A stretch of DNA of 64,000 bases. Origin: Nocardia coubleae NBRC 108252 (lineage in GTDB: Bacteria > Actinomycetota > Actinomycetes > Mycobacteriales > Mycobacteriaceae). Below are positions 48,559 to 64,000 of the stretch, one piece after another. The stretch is from contig NZ_BDBD01000004.1 of the NCBI RefSeq assembly GCF_001612805.1, positions 186,001-250,000 on the forward strand, read 5' to 3'. Each line of letters begins with the position of its first letter. Position 1 is the first letter of the stretch. The notes beneath the pieces were generated by a model. It had not been told where the DNA came from, made no database searches, and saw nothing but the letters and a program-made list of their open reading frames with translations. A program made the translations under genes and the position numbers.

Positions 48559-49271
48559 GACACCAACTCCATCGTCGCGCGCGGAGCCGACATCGACATC
48601 TGCGTCGGGAAACTCAGCTGCACCAGCCGGTGCGGCGCCGACACCTCGAAGTGGGCGAGGAACGGCGGCACCACGGACCCGACCATCTTGTCGAGCATCC
48701 CGTTCACGTGCTCGAAGCCCGGCCGCAACCGGACCTGCCAGCAGGAGAACACCCCGGCGGGCCCGGTGAGCACGACCTGTTTCTCCACCCGCACGAGCAG
48801 CGGCCAGTGCACCGAGAACGCCAGCCACACATCGACGGTCTCCATCAGCCCCTCGGCGAATTCCAGGCCGCGCAGCAGGGTGAGCCCGGCGGCGATCGGC
48901 ATCACGTTCGCCGGGTAGGGCTCGGGCAGGCCACCGGGTTGCAGGTGCACGGTGTCGACGAAGTTCGCCTCCTCCCGCGACACCAGCGTCGATCCCGAGA
49001 AGGTCTGCGCGCGATAGGTTTCCGCGTGCAGGCGCCCGTCGATGCGGCCGATGCGCTGTTCGATCGACATGACCGGCTCGCGCCCGTCACGATGCCGCTG
49101 AGCGGGGCCGACCTCCAACGTCGTGTGGTAGCCGCCCCGGTTGTGCACGACCACCTGGGACACCTCCATCCCGCCGGGCTGTCCGGTGATGCCGACGTGA
49201 TAGGTCGACTTCTCGCCGTCGGGGATGAACGGGTCACGGAAGATGGAGGGGACGAATTCTTCTCGGATCAC
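48555..49271 (-). CDS. Unknown protein encoded in the PKS/PapA operon
   Basis: The 238-residue protein has no signal peptide and no clear membrane helix. It is rich in beta-type stretches: STYHVGITGQPGGMEVSQVVVHNRGGYHTTLEV, RIDGRLHAETYRAQTFSGSTLVSREEANFVDT, QVVLTGPAGVFSCWQVRLRPGFEHVNGMLDKMV. This suggests a lipid-handling beta-barrel or clamp (DUF3108-like), but I do not recognise the family. Its gene overlaps both neighbours by four bases (GTGA at both ends), so it is made in step with PapA and the exporter and should act in the same pathway. Confidence 0.7.
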   Translation of the reverse strand: MIREEFVPSIFRDPFIPDGEKSTYHVGITGQPGGMEVSQVVVHNRGGYHTTLEVGPAQRHRDGREPVMSIEQRIGRIDGRLHAETYRAQTFSGSTLVSREEANFVDTVHLQPGGLPEPYPANVMPIAAGLTLLRGLEFAEGLMETVDVWLAFSVHWPLLVRVEKQVVLTGPAGVFSCWQVRLRPGFEHVNGMLDKMVGSVVPPFLAHFEVSAPHRLVQLSFPTQMSMSAPRATMELVS

Positions 49272-50673
49272 GGGATCTCCGCGGCGCTGTCGATGATGGC
49301 TCCGAACACGGACTTCATGGTGTCGAGGTAGCGGCCCACGTTCTCCTGGGCGATCGCGGTGTCGGGGAAGATGACGCTCAGCGAGGTCTGTCCGGGCAAC
49401 CGGTTGATCCAGATCAGCGCTTCCTCGGACGCGGCGCGGTTGGCGAACACCCCGGCGTGCAGGCTGTCGAACAGCTCGTTGCCGAGGAAGTCCCTGGCGT
49501 CGATGAAGGAGATCATCGGGGTCACCCAGCCGGGTTCGGCCTTGATCTCCGAATCGGCGGGCAGCAGTTCGAGGACGCGATGAAACGACGTGGGCGCCAG
49601 CAGGAGTCCGCTGTCGTAGGCGCGCTGGGCGGTCCTGATCGCGCGCCCGATCGTCAGCCGTTCCGGGAGCGGGAACGCGACCGGAACCAGCGTCACATAC
49701 CAGCCGACCGAATTGTTCTCCGCCGCCGAGGTTCTGGTGCTCACCGGGGTCATGCCGAAGTAGTAGTCCGACCCGACCAGTTCGCGTTCGGCCAGCGCGG
49801 CCGCGGCGAACACCCCGCCGGCGAAATCGGCGCTGTTGGCCCGGCAGACCTCCTCGAAGCGCTCACCCTGTTCCTCGTCGAGCAGCACGATGCTGCGGTG
49901 GGCGCTGCGGTGGTATCCGTCGGTCTTCTCGCCGAGGTCGAGCGGGAAGCTCGGCAGCCGGTTGTCGTTGCCGCGCAACAATGCCAGCCACTTCTTCACC
50001 CCGGCCGAGGCCAGTGTCTGCTGATCGCTGAGGAACCGTTCGTTGCGGCAGTAGTCCAGGTAGCTCGCCGCGGGGGCGAGCGGTTCGGCGTCGGGCCACA
50101 GTTCGGCGGCGTAGAGCTGGGCGAAGTCGGCGGCCGAGAGGTACTGGCCGAGGCCGTCGGTGTGCAGGTGGTCCACGGCCAGGTAGACGGTGGTCGAGTC
50201 CTCGTGCTCGATGGCACCGAAGGTGAAGCAATCCCATTGGAACGGACCGGGTGTGGTCTTCTCGACGTGCCGGCAGATCGCCTCGGGGTCGTCGATGTAG
50301 CCGTAGTCGACCGGGAGGAACTCCACATCGGCCTCGGGAACGAGGTGACGGCGCACCGCGCCACCCGGTTCGACGGTGAACCAGGTGCGGAACGTGTCGT
50401 GGCGCAGCAGGAACTTGTGGATCGCCCGGGTGATGGCGTCCCGATCCAGTTCGGTGGTGGGAATGCGCGCGGTCACCAGGCACAGACCCGAGAAGCGGAA
50501 GTCCGCGCCCGCGTGCCGGGCGGCCAGGCGCAGATACTGTTCCTGTTGCAGCGACGGCGGCGCCGGATGGACCGGTGCCCGTGCCGCGCGCGCGACCGAG
50601 TCCGCCGAGGCGAACCAGGTCACGAGCCGTCCCGGCGCGGGCCGCCACTCGTCGATCAGACCGAACTCGACCA

Positions 50674-50674
<1 letters not shown>
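49268..50674 (-). CDS. PapA-type acyltransferase (condensation-domain superfamily)
   Basis: Polyketide-associated proteins take an acyl chain directly from a PKS carrier domain and esterify it onto an alcohol. The 468-residue protein has the catalytic HxxxD motif at H169-LHT-D173 (AVDHLHTDGLGQ), an N-terminal LQQEQYLRLAARH, RHDTFRTWF, and in the second half NNSVGWYVTLVPVAFPL and VTPMISFIDARDFLGNELFD, as in PapA1/PapA3/PapA5. The ATG at 50674 shares one base with the PKS stop (TGATG). The acceptor (trehalose, a diol or other) cannot be read from the sequence. Confidence 0.9.
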
Positions 50675-57099
<6,425 letters not shown>

Positions 57100-57374
57100 G
57101 CAATTTCCTCCGGTTTCGACCGGTCTGTGGCAACTGACCGTTTGATGTCAACGTAGAAGCCCGGCACCGCGCCGATCGTTCGATAACCGACGTCTGACAT
57201 TTCTGACTGACACTCGCGCGTACTCCTGTGATCTGCCCCAGCAGGCGAGGTCACGGCTCACAGCGAAATTCCGGGATCGATTGTGACCGACCGCAATATC
57301 GATGTTTCACGACCGAAAAGTCGCTCGACAATGACAAGTTCGACCCCATCGCGAAATGTCGTTGGGAGCCGGAT

Positions 57375-59564
57375 GTGTACGCCGAATTGAGGCAGTGGGG
57401 CGATACCGTCGTGCGGCGCAGGTACGCCGTCATCGTGACGGTGGTCGCGGGGTTGCTGGCGCTGGGAGCCTATGGTCTCGGCCTCGGCGCCGACCTGAGT
57501 TCGAGCGGGTTCGACGATCCTTCGTCGGAGGGGGTGCGCGCGGCGCAGGTGCGCGACAACGCCTTCGGGCGCGATCACAGCTCAGATCTGCTGCTGGTGT
57601 TCCGCGCACCGGACGGCACGACCATCGACGACCCCGCCTTCGCGGCCACCGTCGTGGCGGGGCTCAACGCCCTGCCGCAGCGGTTCCCCGACCGGATCGA
57701 CCGGATCAACGGAGCGTACTGGCCGACCGATATCGGGATGGCGTTGCCCGAGGTGTTCGGCTCGCCGGCGCGCGACAAGGCGTTCGCCTCGATCGCGATC
57801 AAGGGCCTGAACCCCACCGAGCAGGGCCGCAACTATCGGGAGATCGCCGATGAACTCACGATTCCCGGGGTGCGGATGGAGGTGGCGGGCGGGCAGCCGG
57901 TCGCCGCCGCGTTGAACGACACGATGGTCGAAGACCAGCGGCGGGTGGAGCTGTTCGCCGTCCCGGTCGTCGCGGTGCTGCTGTTCTTCGTGTTCGGTGG
58001 TGTCGTCGCCGCCGCGCTGCCGCTGATCGTCGGCGGGCTGACCATGCTCGGCGCCTGGGGCCTGCTGCGCCTGCTCACCACCGTGACCGAAGTGAATTCC
58101 TTTGTGTCGCCAGTGGTCTCGATGATCGGGCTCGGACTGGCCATCGACTACGGGCTGTTCGTGCTCAGCCGGTTCCGGGAAGAACTGGCCGAGGGCCGAT
58201 CGGTGGAGGACGCGGTGCGCAACAGTGTGTCCACCGCGGGGCGCACGGTGCTGTTCTCGGCGCTGATCGTGGTGGTCGCGGCGGCGGGCATTCTGGTGTT
58301 CCCCCAGGGTCTGCTCCGCTCGTTCGCCTACGGCGCGATGATCACCATCACGCTGGCCGCGCTCACCTCCATCTCGCTGCTGCCCGCGATGCTCGCCGTG
58401 CTCGGCAGGCGGGTCGACCGGTTCGGTGTCGACTGGTTCCGCAAGCCGGTCGCCCGCGACCCCGGCAACGCCTGGGGCAGGCTGGCCGCCGCGGTGATGA
58501 GACGCCCGCTCGCGGTGGCGGTTCCGGTCTGTCTCGGCCTGCTGGTGCTGATCTTCCCGATCCAGCACCTGGCCTTCGGATCCATCAACGAGAAATTCCT
58601 GCCGCCGACCCACCCCACCCGGCTGGCCCAGCAGCATTTCGACGAATCGTTCCCACTGCGCCAGATCGACCCGATCGACCTGGTCATCGTCACCTTCGAT
58701 CCCGGAACCGCCGATGTCGTGCGCGCCGACGCGAACCGGGCCCCCGGCCTGGCCGCGCCGTTCGCCGAACCGATGCGGTCACCGTTCCAGCCCCAGGTGC
58801 TTACCACCGGCACCGTGCTGGCCGAAGCCGCCGACGCCGAGGCGACGATCGAGTACCTGCGATCGATGCCGCTGCCGCCGGGCACCACGCTGCTGGTGGG
58901 TGGTCAGCCCGCCGTCGAGAAGGACAGCATCGACGCGCTGGTGACGCGGATGCCGCTGATGATCGCGTTCGTCTTCCTGGCCAGCACGCTGCTGCTGGCG
59001 CTGACTTTCGGCTCGGTGGTGTTGCCGTTGAAGGCCGCGGCGCTGAACCTGCTCGGACTCGGTGCCACCCTCGGTGTCCTCACCTGGGTCTTCATCGAGG
59101 GCCACGGTGCGGGGATGTTCGGTTTCACGCCTCAACCCGTGATGGCGCTGGTCCTGGTGATCATCGTGTCGGTGATCTACGGCCTGTCCACCGATTACGA
59201 GGTGTTCCTGCTCTCGCGCATCGTCGAGGCCAGGGCGGCGGGCGCGTCAACCACCGAGGCGGTGCGGGCGGGGGTCGCCGGAACCGGGCGGATCATCACC
59301 GCCGCCGCACTGATCCTGTTGGTGGTGACCGGCGCGTTCGCGCTGTCGGAACTGCTGATGATGCAGTACATCGCCTTCGGGATGGTGACGGCGCTGCTGA
59401 TCGACGCGACCGTGCTGCGGTTGGTGCTGGTGCCCGCGTCCATGCGGTTGCTCGGTGACGCCTGCTGGTGGGCGCCGGGCTGGTTGGTCCGGCACCGACC
59501 CCGGCCCGAATCCGATTCCGCCACCTCCGTTCCCGCGCCGGTTGTCGTCCGCGAACGGGACTGA
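57375..59564 (+). CDS. MMPL family lipid transporter (RND superfamily)
   Basis: The 729-residue protein has 11 or 12 helices in two RND-like repeats. The proton-relay motif occurs twice, as GLGLAIDYGLFVLSRFREELAEG in the first half and VIYGLSTDYEVFLLSRIVEARAAG in the second, and each half has a large outer loop. Mycobacterial MmpL proteins move envelope lipids such as sulfolipid or trehalose mycolates; this one is of the shorter type without a long C-terminal tail. GTG 57375 has GGGAG 6 bases upstream. It is divergent from the PKS gene (275-base gap) and probably exports that product or mycolates. Confidence 0.93.
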   Translation: MYAELRQWGDTVVRRRYAVIVTVVAGLLALGAYGLGLGADLSSSGFDDPSSEGVRAAQVRDNAFGRDHSSDLLLVFRAPDGTTIDDPAFAATVVAGLNALPQRFPDRIDRINGAYWPTDIGMALPEVFGSPARDKAFASIAIKGLNPTEQGRNYREIADELTIPGVRMEVAGGQPVAAALNDTMVEDQRRVELFAVPVVAVLLFFVFGGVVAAALPLIVGGLTMLGAWGLLRLLTTVTEVNSFVSPVVSMIGLGLAIDYGLFVLSRFREELAEGRSVEDAVRNSVSTAGRTVLFSALIVVVAAAGILVFPQGLLRSFAYGAMITITLAALTSISLLPAMLAVLGRRVDRFGVDWFRKPVARDPGNAWGRLAAAVMRRPLAVAVPVCLGLLVLIFPIQHLAFGSINEKFLPPTHPTRLAQQHFDESFPLRQIDPIDLVIVTFDPGTADVVRADANRAPGLAAPFAEPMRSPFQPQVLTTGTVLAEAADAEATIEYLRSMPLPPGTTLLVGGQPAVEKDSIDALVTRMPLMIAFVFLASTLLLALTFGSVVLPLKAAALNLLGLGATLGVLTWVFIEGHGAGMFGFTPQPVMALVLVIIVSVIYGLSTDYEVFLLSRIVEARAAGASTTEAVRAGVAGTGRIITAAALILLVVTGAFALSELLMMQYIAFGMVTALLIDATVLRLVLVPASMRLLGDACWWAPGWLVRHRPRPESDSATSVPAPVVVRERD

Positions 59565-59565
59565 C

Positions 59566-61128
59566 ATGAACCTCCGCAGCCTCGACGCACCCGCGCCGAC
59601 CGTCGGCGCACTGCCTGCCTTCGCCTGGCGGGAGGTGTCGGTGGTCGCGGCCGTGGCGGGGACACTGTTCCTGATCCGTCTCGACCGCTACCGCATCGGC
59701 GGTGACGAGCTGTATTTCCTTGCGGCCGGGCGGCATCCGTCGGTGAGTTATGCCGATCAGGGGCCGCTGGTTCCGTTGCTGGCCGCACTGTCGGATCAGC
59801 TGGCGCCGGGTTCGGTCGTGGCATTGCGCTTGCCCGCGTTGCTGTTCACGGTGGTGGCTGTCGTGCTCAGCGCGGTGATGGTGCGGGAGTTCGGTGGCGG
59901 CCGACTCCCCCAGACCGTCGCCGCGCTGGCCTACGCGACCACCCCGATGGCGGTGATGCAGTCGGCGATGCTGAGTACCTTCGCCCTCGACATCACGCTC
60001 ACGGCGGTGCTCGCGTGGCTGCTGATCCGATGGGTGCGCACGCGCGCGGACGGGCTGTTGATCGCCGCGGGTGCCGTGGCCGCGCTCGACTTCCAGGTGA
60101 AGTGGCTGATTCCGATCATCTGGGCGGTGCTCGCGTTCGGTGTCGCGGTGTTCGGTCCGCGCGAGATGCTGCGGCGGCCCGCGTACTGGGTCGGCTCCGC
60201 GCTATTGGTCGGCTCGGCGGTGCCGATTCTGTGGTGGCAGCACAGCAACGGCTGGCCGCAGCTGTCCATGGGCGCGGTCGTGCGCGACGAACAGCTCGCC
60301 ACGGCCGGGGTGCTCGCCGCGCCCTGGACGATGATCCAGGTCACCGGGGCGGGTGGGTTGCTGCTGCTCGCGGGGATGTGGGCGGGGCTGCGCTCGCCAC
60401 GATTCCGGCCGTATCGGTTTCTGATCCCGATGATCGTGATCGGGCTGAGCGGGGTGGTGCTCGCGGGCCTTCGGCCCTACTTCATGGCCGGGGCCTTTCC
60501 CGGCCTGTTCGCCGCCGGCGCGGTGTATCTGGCGGACCGGGGGCTGTCTCGCCGGGAACTGGTGTTCGGCGGTGCGATCGCCGGGCTGTCCACGACGATC
60601 TGTGTCGCCCTCGTGCTCGCCCTGCCCCGACCGGAATCGGCGCTGCGGACAGCCACCGAGGACTACGCCCAGATCCATTCGCGCAGTGTGCTGTTCGGGC
60701 CGAGCGGCTGGGACGACCTGGTCGGCTCGGTGCGGCGAACCTACGAGCAACTGCCGCCGCAGCAGCGCGCCGGTCTGGTGATCGTGACCCAGAACTATTG
60801 GCAGGCAGCGGCACTCGAGCACTACGGACCCGCGGCCGGTCTGCCCGAGGTGTACAGCCCCAATCGGGGCTACGGCCACTTCGGCGCACCACCGGACAGC
60901 GTGACCACGGTGCTGTACGTCGGGGTGGACGGCCCGGAGACGGGTCTGCGCACCGGTTTCGCGAGCACCGTCCCGCTCACCCGACTCGATGAACCGCTGG
61001 GCTTCCCCGGCGTGAACCGTGCTGTGGCGGTGTGGCTGTGCACCGGACCGAGCCGGGCCTGGTCGGCGCTGTGGCCAGACGCCAAAGAGCTGCGCCTGGT
61101 CGACGGAACGACAAGACACGCGCGATGA
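59566..61128 (+). CDS. Membrane glycosyltransferase of the ArnT/PMT type (GT-C)
   Basis: The 520-residue protein has about 11-12 helices in its first 370 residues and an outer C-terminal domain. The first loop, RYRIGGDELYFLAAGRHPSVSYADQGPLVPLLAALS, carries the acidic DE pair and the D-x-GPL segment of the GT39/GT83 (ArnT-like) family, which moves a sugar from a polyprenyl phosphate to a lipid or protein on the outer face. ATG 59566 is one base after the MMPL stop, and the stop overlaps the next gene, so it is cotranscribed with both. It suggests that the lipid or an envelope glycan is glycosylated. Confidence 0.88.
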   Translation: MNLRSLDAPAPTVGALPAFAWREVSVVAAVAGTLFLIRLDRYRIGGDELYFLAAGRHPSVSYADQGPLVPLLAALSDQLAPGSVVALRLPALLFTVVAVVLSAVMVREFGGGRLPQTVAALAYATTPMAVMQSAMLSTFALDITLTAVLAWLLIRWVRTRADGLLIAAGAVAALDFQVKWLIPIIWAVLAFGVAVFGPREMLRRPAYWVGSALLVGSAVPILWWQHSNGWPQLSMGAVVRDEQLATAGVLAAPWTMIQVTGAGGLLLLAGMWAGLRSPRFRPYRFLIPMIVIGLSGVVLAGLRPYFMAGAFPGLFAAGAVYLADRGLSRRELVFGGAIAGLSTTICVALVLALPRPESALRTATEDYAQIHSRSVLFGPSGWDDLVGSVRRTYEQLPPQQRAGLVIVTQNYWQAAALEHYGPAAGLPEVYSPNRGYGHFGAPPDSVTTVLYVGVDGPETGLRTGFASTVPLTRLDEPLGFPGVNRAVAVWLCTGPSRAWSALWPDAKELRLVDGTTRHAR

Positions 61129-62204
61129 ACGGAGCGATGACAGTGCTGCATTCGATGCTGCGACGGCTCGTCCTGTCGGTGGTGCTGGCCGCCGCCGGCC
61201 TCCCCGTCGCCGGGGCCGCGCAAGCGGCGCCGGACCTGGTAGCCGCCCGGGCCATGGACGCGGCCCGCCCAGCCCCGAACGGGTCGTTCGCGGTGGCCGC
61301 CGCGGCGAACGGGCCCGGCCGGGTGATCGACCTGACAGTGCACTCGGCGGCCATGAACCGCCCGGTCACCGTCGCGGTGATTCCGGCGGCCGATCCCGAA
61401 GCACCCGCCGGTGCGCTGTATCTGATCAACGGTGTCGACGGCGGCACCGACACCCCGGACTGGCGCGAGGGCAGCAACTGGTTCACCAAAACCGATGCCC
61501 TGGACTTCTTCGTGGGCAAGCAGGCCACCGTCGTGATGCCGATCGGCGGCGCGGGCACCTTCTACACCGACTGGCAGTCCGACGACCCCGGCACCGGCCG
61601 CAACCGGTGGCTCACCTTCCTCACCACCGAACTGCCGCCGATCATCGACTCCGCCTTCCACGGCACCGGCCGCGACGCCGTCGCGGGGCTGTCGATGGCC
61701 AGTTCGGCGGTGTTCCGGATGGCACAGGAGGCGCCGCAGCGGTTCCGGATGGTCGGCTCCTTCAGCGGCTGCGTGCAGACCAGCAATCCGGCCGGGCAAG
61801 CGATGGTCGCCTCGATCGTCACCGCCCGACGCGGCAACCCGCTCAACATGTGGGGACCGCCGACCGACCCGGCCTGGGTCGCCAACGACGTGGCGCTCCA
61901 CGCAGAACGGCTGCGCGGCATCGGGGTGTACGTCAGCACCGGCAACGGCATGCCGGGTCCGCTGGACACACTCGACGGGCCGGGCATCGAGCAGCGTCCG
62001 ATCAAGCTGGCCGATCAGCTGGTGATCGGCGGTGTGCTCGACGGAATCACCGTGGTGTGCACCAAACTGCTGCGCGATCGGCTCGCCGCCCTCGACATCC
62101 CGGCCGAATTCGATTTCCGCCCGGCAGGCACGCACTCCTGGGGGTACTGGGAACAGGACATGCACACCTACTGGGAGCGCGTCGCCCCGCTCCTCGCGCC
62201 CTGA
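61125..62204 (+). CDS. Secreted mycoloyltransferase, antigen 85 family
   Basis: Transfers mycolic acid from trehalose monomycolate to trehalose or arabinogalactan outside the cell. The 359-residue protein has a Sec signal to about residue 34 (AGAAQA), the nucleophile S190 in VAGLSMASSAVF (as in GLSMAGSSA of Ag85), the GVYVSTGNGMPG loop that corresponds to the Ag85 acidic-residue region, and H337 in GTHSWGYWEQDM. ATG 61125 overlaps the glycosyltransferase stop by four bases. It confirms a mycolic-acid-bearing host and ties the MMPL arm to mycolate chemistry. Confidence 0.92.
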   Translation: MNGAMTVLHSMLRRLVLSVVLAAAGLPVAGAAQAAPDLVAARAMDAARPAPNGSFAVAAAANGPGRVIDLTVHSAAMNRPVTVAVIPAADPEAPAGALYLINGVDGGTDTPDWREGSNWFTKTDALDFFVGKQATVVMPIGGAGTFYTDWQSDDPGTGRNRWLTFLTTELPPIIDSAFHGTGRDAVAGLSMASSAVFRMAQEAPQRFRMVGSFSGCVQTSNPAGQAMVASIVTARRGNPLNMWGPPTDPAWVANDVALHAERLRGIGVYVSTGNGMPGPLDTLDGPGIEQRPIKLADQLVIGGVLDGITVVCTKLLRDRLAALDIPAEFDFRPAGTHSWGYWEQDMHTYWERVAPLLAP

Positions 62205-62218
62205 TGCCTCAGATCGGT

Positions 62219-62446
62219 TCGGCCACTTGCTGATTCGTCAGCACCCTCGGTGGCTCGAACCGATCGGCACTTGCGAATCAGTCAGCACCACCACGGACCC
62301 GAATCAGGTCGGCTGCTTGCGAATCCGCGGGCGCCACCGCCGACTCAAACCAGTTCGGCTGCTTGCGAATCCGCGGGCGCCACCGCCGACTCAAACCAGT
62401 TCGGCTACTTGCGAATCCGTGAGGACCACCGGCGACACAGCGTCCT
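62219..62446. repeat. Tandem 45-46 bp repeat derived from the 3' end of the adjoining gene
   Basis: Five units start at 62219, 62264, 62309, 62355 and 62401. Units 62309 and 62355 are identical; 62219 and 62264 are more diverged and one base shorter. The last unit, 62401-62446, together with 62391-62400, is the 3' end of the membrane protein gene on the minus strand. Each unit holds a core GGATTCGCAAGCAGCCGAAC type sequence. Confidence 0.9.
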
Positions 62447-63035
62447 GTGCGCGTACCAGGCGGACACCGCGGTACAGCGGTCGTTCGTCGAGGCCGGCGT
62501 CGCGGGCTTCTGCCCGCAGCTGGGCGACCAGGACCTCGGAGATCGCGACGGCGGCGGCCAACGGCGCCGAGGCCAGGGCGTCGGCCAGTTTGCGCAGGCC
62601 GAGCAGGTGCAGCTCGCGGCCGCTGCCCGCATCGGTGTACATGGCCAGCGGCACCAGTTGGGTATCCTCGCCCGCCGTCACGCGCAGGACAATGCGGCTG
62701 AGCCGGCCGGGGAACACCAGCAGTTGCGCGCCGGAGGCTTCGGCGAGGTCGATCCGACGCGCACCGACGAGGCGATGAGCGTGGATCACGGTGCCGTCCA
62801 ACCACATCCGCCTGCGCTGGAACGCCATCGCGTACGCGAGCGTGGGGACCGCGACGATCAGGCCGAGCAGGACGGCGTAGGCCCAGCTCAACCAGATCGA
62901 GGTCACCAGCATCACCACGACGCCGACGGCGAACGCGCCGAGCGAGAGCTTGCGCAGCATCGGGGCGAAAACCTCGGGTGCGACCAGGTCGATGCCGATC
63001 GGTTCCGTCGCCGGTCGCCCGGAATCCCCGCTCAC
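62391..63035 (-). CDS. Membrane protein of unknown function (DUF3093/PH-like)
   Basis: The 214-residue protein has two adjacent helices at about residues 30-72 (LSLGAFAVGVVVMLVTSIWLSWAYAVLLGLIVAVPTLAYAMAF), then a soluble beta-rich part (RMWLDGTVIHAHRLVGARRIDLAEASGAQLLVF, SRIVLRVTAGEDTQLVPLAMY) that resembles bacterial PH-like folds, then helices and a C-terminal tail VVLTDSQVAELV. Function unknown. GTG 63035 is preferred because GAGAGGGA then stands 5 bases away. The tail codons have been copied downstream as a minisatellite. Confidence 0.72.
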   Translation of the reverse strand: MSGDSGRPATEPIGIDLVAPEVFAPMLRKLSLGAFAVGVVVMLVTSIWLSWAYAVLLGLIVAVPTLAYAMAFQRRRMWLDGTVIHAHRLVGARRIDLAEASGAQLLVFPGRLSRIVLRVTAGEDTQLVPLAMYTDAGSGRELHLLGLRKLADALASAPLAAAVAISEVLVAQLRAEARDAGLDERPLYRGVRLVRAQDAVSPVVLTDSQVAELV

Positions 63036-63111
63036 CACAGTCCCTCTCACCGCCGCCGGCCCGCCCGGCGTGGGGCGCGGTCAGATTACCGCGCCCCGTG
63101 CACGCCGTCTG

Positions 63112-64000
63112 CTAGCGGCCGAGACCCGCTCGCAGTACTCCGACGACCTCGCCGAGCGGCACCTGGCGTTGGTCGCCGGTGGCCATCTCCTTGACGCCGA
63201 TCTCGTTGGTCTCGAGATCGCGGTCGCCCAGGACCAGCGTGAACTTCGCGCCGGACCGGTCAGCACCCTTCATGGCGCCCTTCATGCCGCGCCCACCGTA
63301 GGCCAGGTCGACGCTGATGCCCGCGCCACGCAGCTCACCGGCCAGCGTGACCATCCGCGCCTTGGCCGCGTCACCGAGGGCTACGCCGTAGACCTGGCAG
63401 CGCGCCGGATCGGCGGCTGACTTGCCCTCGGCCGCCAGCGCGAGCACGGTCCGGTCGACACCGATACCGAAGCCGATACCCGACAGGGGCTGCCCGCCGA
63501 GCTCGGCCATCAGCCCGTCGTAGCGCCCGCCACCACCGATGCCCGACTGGGCGCCGAGCTGGTCGTGCACGAACTCGAAGGTGGTCTTGGTGTAGTAGTC
63601 CAGGCCGCGGACCATGCGCGGGTTCACCACGTACGGCACGCCGAGAGCGTCGAGGTGGGCGAGCACCTGCTCGAAGTGGGCCTTGGCCGACTCCGACAGG
63701 TGGTCGATCATCAGCGGCGCGTCGGCGGTGAGTTCGCGGACCTCCGGACGCTTGTCGTCGAGCACGCGCAGCGGGTTGATCTCGGCGCGGCGGCGGGTCT
63801 CCTCGTCCAACGGCAGGTCGAACAGGAACTGCTGCAACAACTCTCGGTACTGCGGGCGGCAGGTCTCGTCGCCGAGGGAGGTGATCTCCAGGCGGAACCC
63901 GTCCAGGCCGAGCGCCCGGAAACCGGCGTCGGCGACGGCGATCACCTCGGCGTCGAGCGCCGGATCGTCCACCCCGATCGCCTCGATACCCACCTGCTGC
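63112..64000 (-). CDS. hisS: Histidine-tRNA ligase (partial, N-terminus beyond window)
   Basis: Charges tRNA-His. The visible 296 residues are the C-terminal two thirds: catalytic core pieces [13 protein letters not shown], the histidine-specific [29 protein letters not shown] and motif 3 [15 protein letters not shown], then the anticodon-binding domain ([61 protein letters not shown]). The frame stays open to base 64000, so the gene starts outside. hisS near an Rv2578c-type gene is the mycobacterial order, here split by the lipid island. Confidence 0.96.
   Translation of the reverse strand, partial: QQVGIEAIGVDDPALDAEVIAVADAGFRALGLDGFRLEITSLGDETCRPQYRELLQQFLFDLPLDEETRRRAEINPLRVLDDKRPEVRELTADAPLMIDHLSESAKAHFEQVLAHLDALGVPYVVNPRMVRGLDYYTKTTFEFVHDQLGAQSGIGGGGRYDGLMAELGGQPLSGIGFGIGVDRTVLALAAEGKSAADPARCQVYGVALGDAAKARMVTLAGELRGAGISVDLAYGGRGMKGAMKGADRSGAKFTLVLGDRDLETNEIGVKEMATGDQRQVPLGEVVGVLRAGLGR

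Noticed and set aside
57100..57374. Promoter and operator calls in the PKS/MMPL divergent gap
   Set aside because: A TTGACA on the minus strand (57147-57152) and repeated ATCGAT words are visible, but no -10 at proper spacing or convincing palindrome supports a call.

Overview
The window is high-GC DNA from an actinobacterium of the Mycobacteriales, most likely Nocardia or a close relative. Evidence: GTG/TTG starts and stop-start overlaps throughout, leaderless-type promoters, a mycoloyltransferase of the antigen 85 family (implies mycolic acids), MAS-type PKS, PapA and MMPL proteins, EspC-like type VII secretion substrates, and a gene order close to that I recall for M. tuberculosis Rv2533c-Rv2580c (nusB, efp, pepQ, aroB/K/C, prepilin peptidase, aroE, mltG, ruvX, alaS, rarA, the Pro/Gly-rich membrane protein, aspS, zinc metallopeptidase, PhoD-like phosphatase, radical SAM protein, hisS).

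Layout. 1-2929 (-): pyrimidine operon pyrR-pyrB-pyrC plus the start of a small membrane protein gene, with a probable PyrR-binding loop in the leader. 3174-10439: accessory enzymes and regulators (TetR/methyltransferase, GNAT, VOC and TipA-like MerR, LLM oxidoreductase, SOS-boxed AlkB, TetR/quinone oxidoreductase with a paired operator). 10571-15959 (+): a NERD-like/UvrD helicase, a serpin and a NERD membrane protein. 16152-18665 (-): YciI, nusB, efp, pepQ. 18875-23940 (+): prepilin peptidase, aroC, a greatly enlarged repeat-bearing aroK, aroB. 24108-31532 (-): membrane protein, aroE, mltG, ruvX, alaS, rarA. 31649-42874: PhoD-like phosphatase, DGPF protein with ECF sigma factor, siderophore-interacting protein, kinase-like protein, membrane proteins, aspS, metallopeptidase, secreted protein. 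42917-44883 (-): a type VII secretion substrate pair. 45075-47094 (+): a KstR-boxed epimerase and an SOS-boxed radical SAM protein. 47110-62204: a lipid island with two divergent arms, PKS-PapA-unknown-MFS on the minus strand and MMPL-glycosyltransferase-mycoloyltransferase on the plus strand. 62391-64000 (-): a membrane protein whose 3' end has been copied downstream as a minisatellite, then hisS, cut by the window edge.

How the genes work together. The housekeeping blocks make UMP, chorismate precursors, charged Ala/Asp/His tRNAs and peptidoglycan strands, and are tightly packed with translational coupling. Two genes about 38 kb apart, alkB and the radical SAM gene, carry perfect actinobacterial LexA boxes and look like part of one DNA-damage response. 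The PKS/PapA/MMPL island is the best candidate for an uncharacterised cell-envelope lipid pathway: the PKS would build a branched or reduced acyl chain, PapA would esterify it, and the MFS and MMPL proteins would export it. No fatty-acyl-AMP ligase gene is present, so the starter would have to come from elsewhere.

No stretch without a gene exceeds 300 bases; the longest are 57100-57374 (PKS/MMPL divergent promoter region, no confident motif), about 2930-3173, and the divergent regions at 18666-18874, 37163-37355, 41212-41407 and 44884-45074. I saw no tRNA, rRNA, CRISPR array, insertion sequence or prophage gene.
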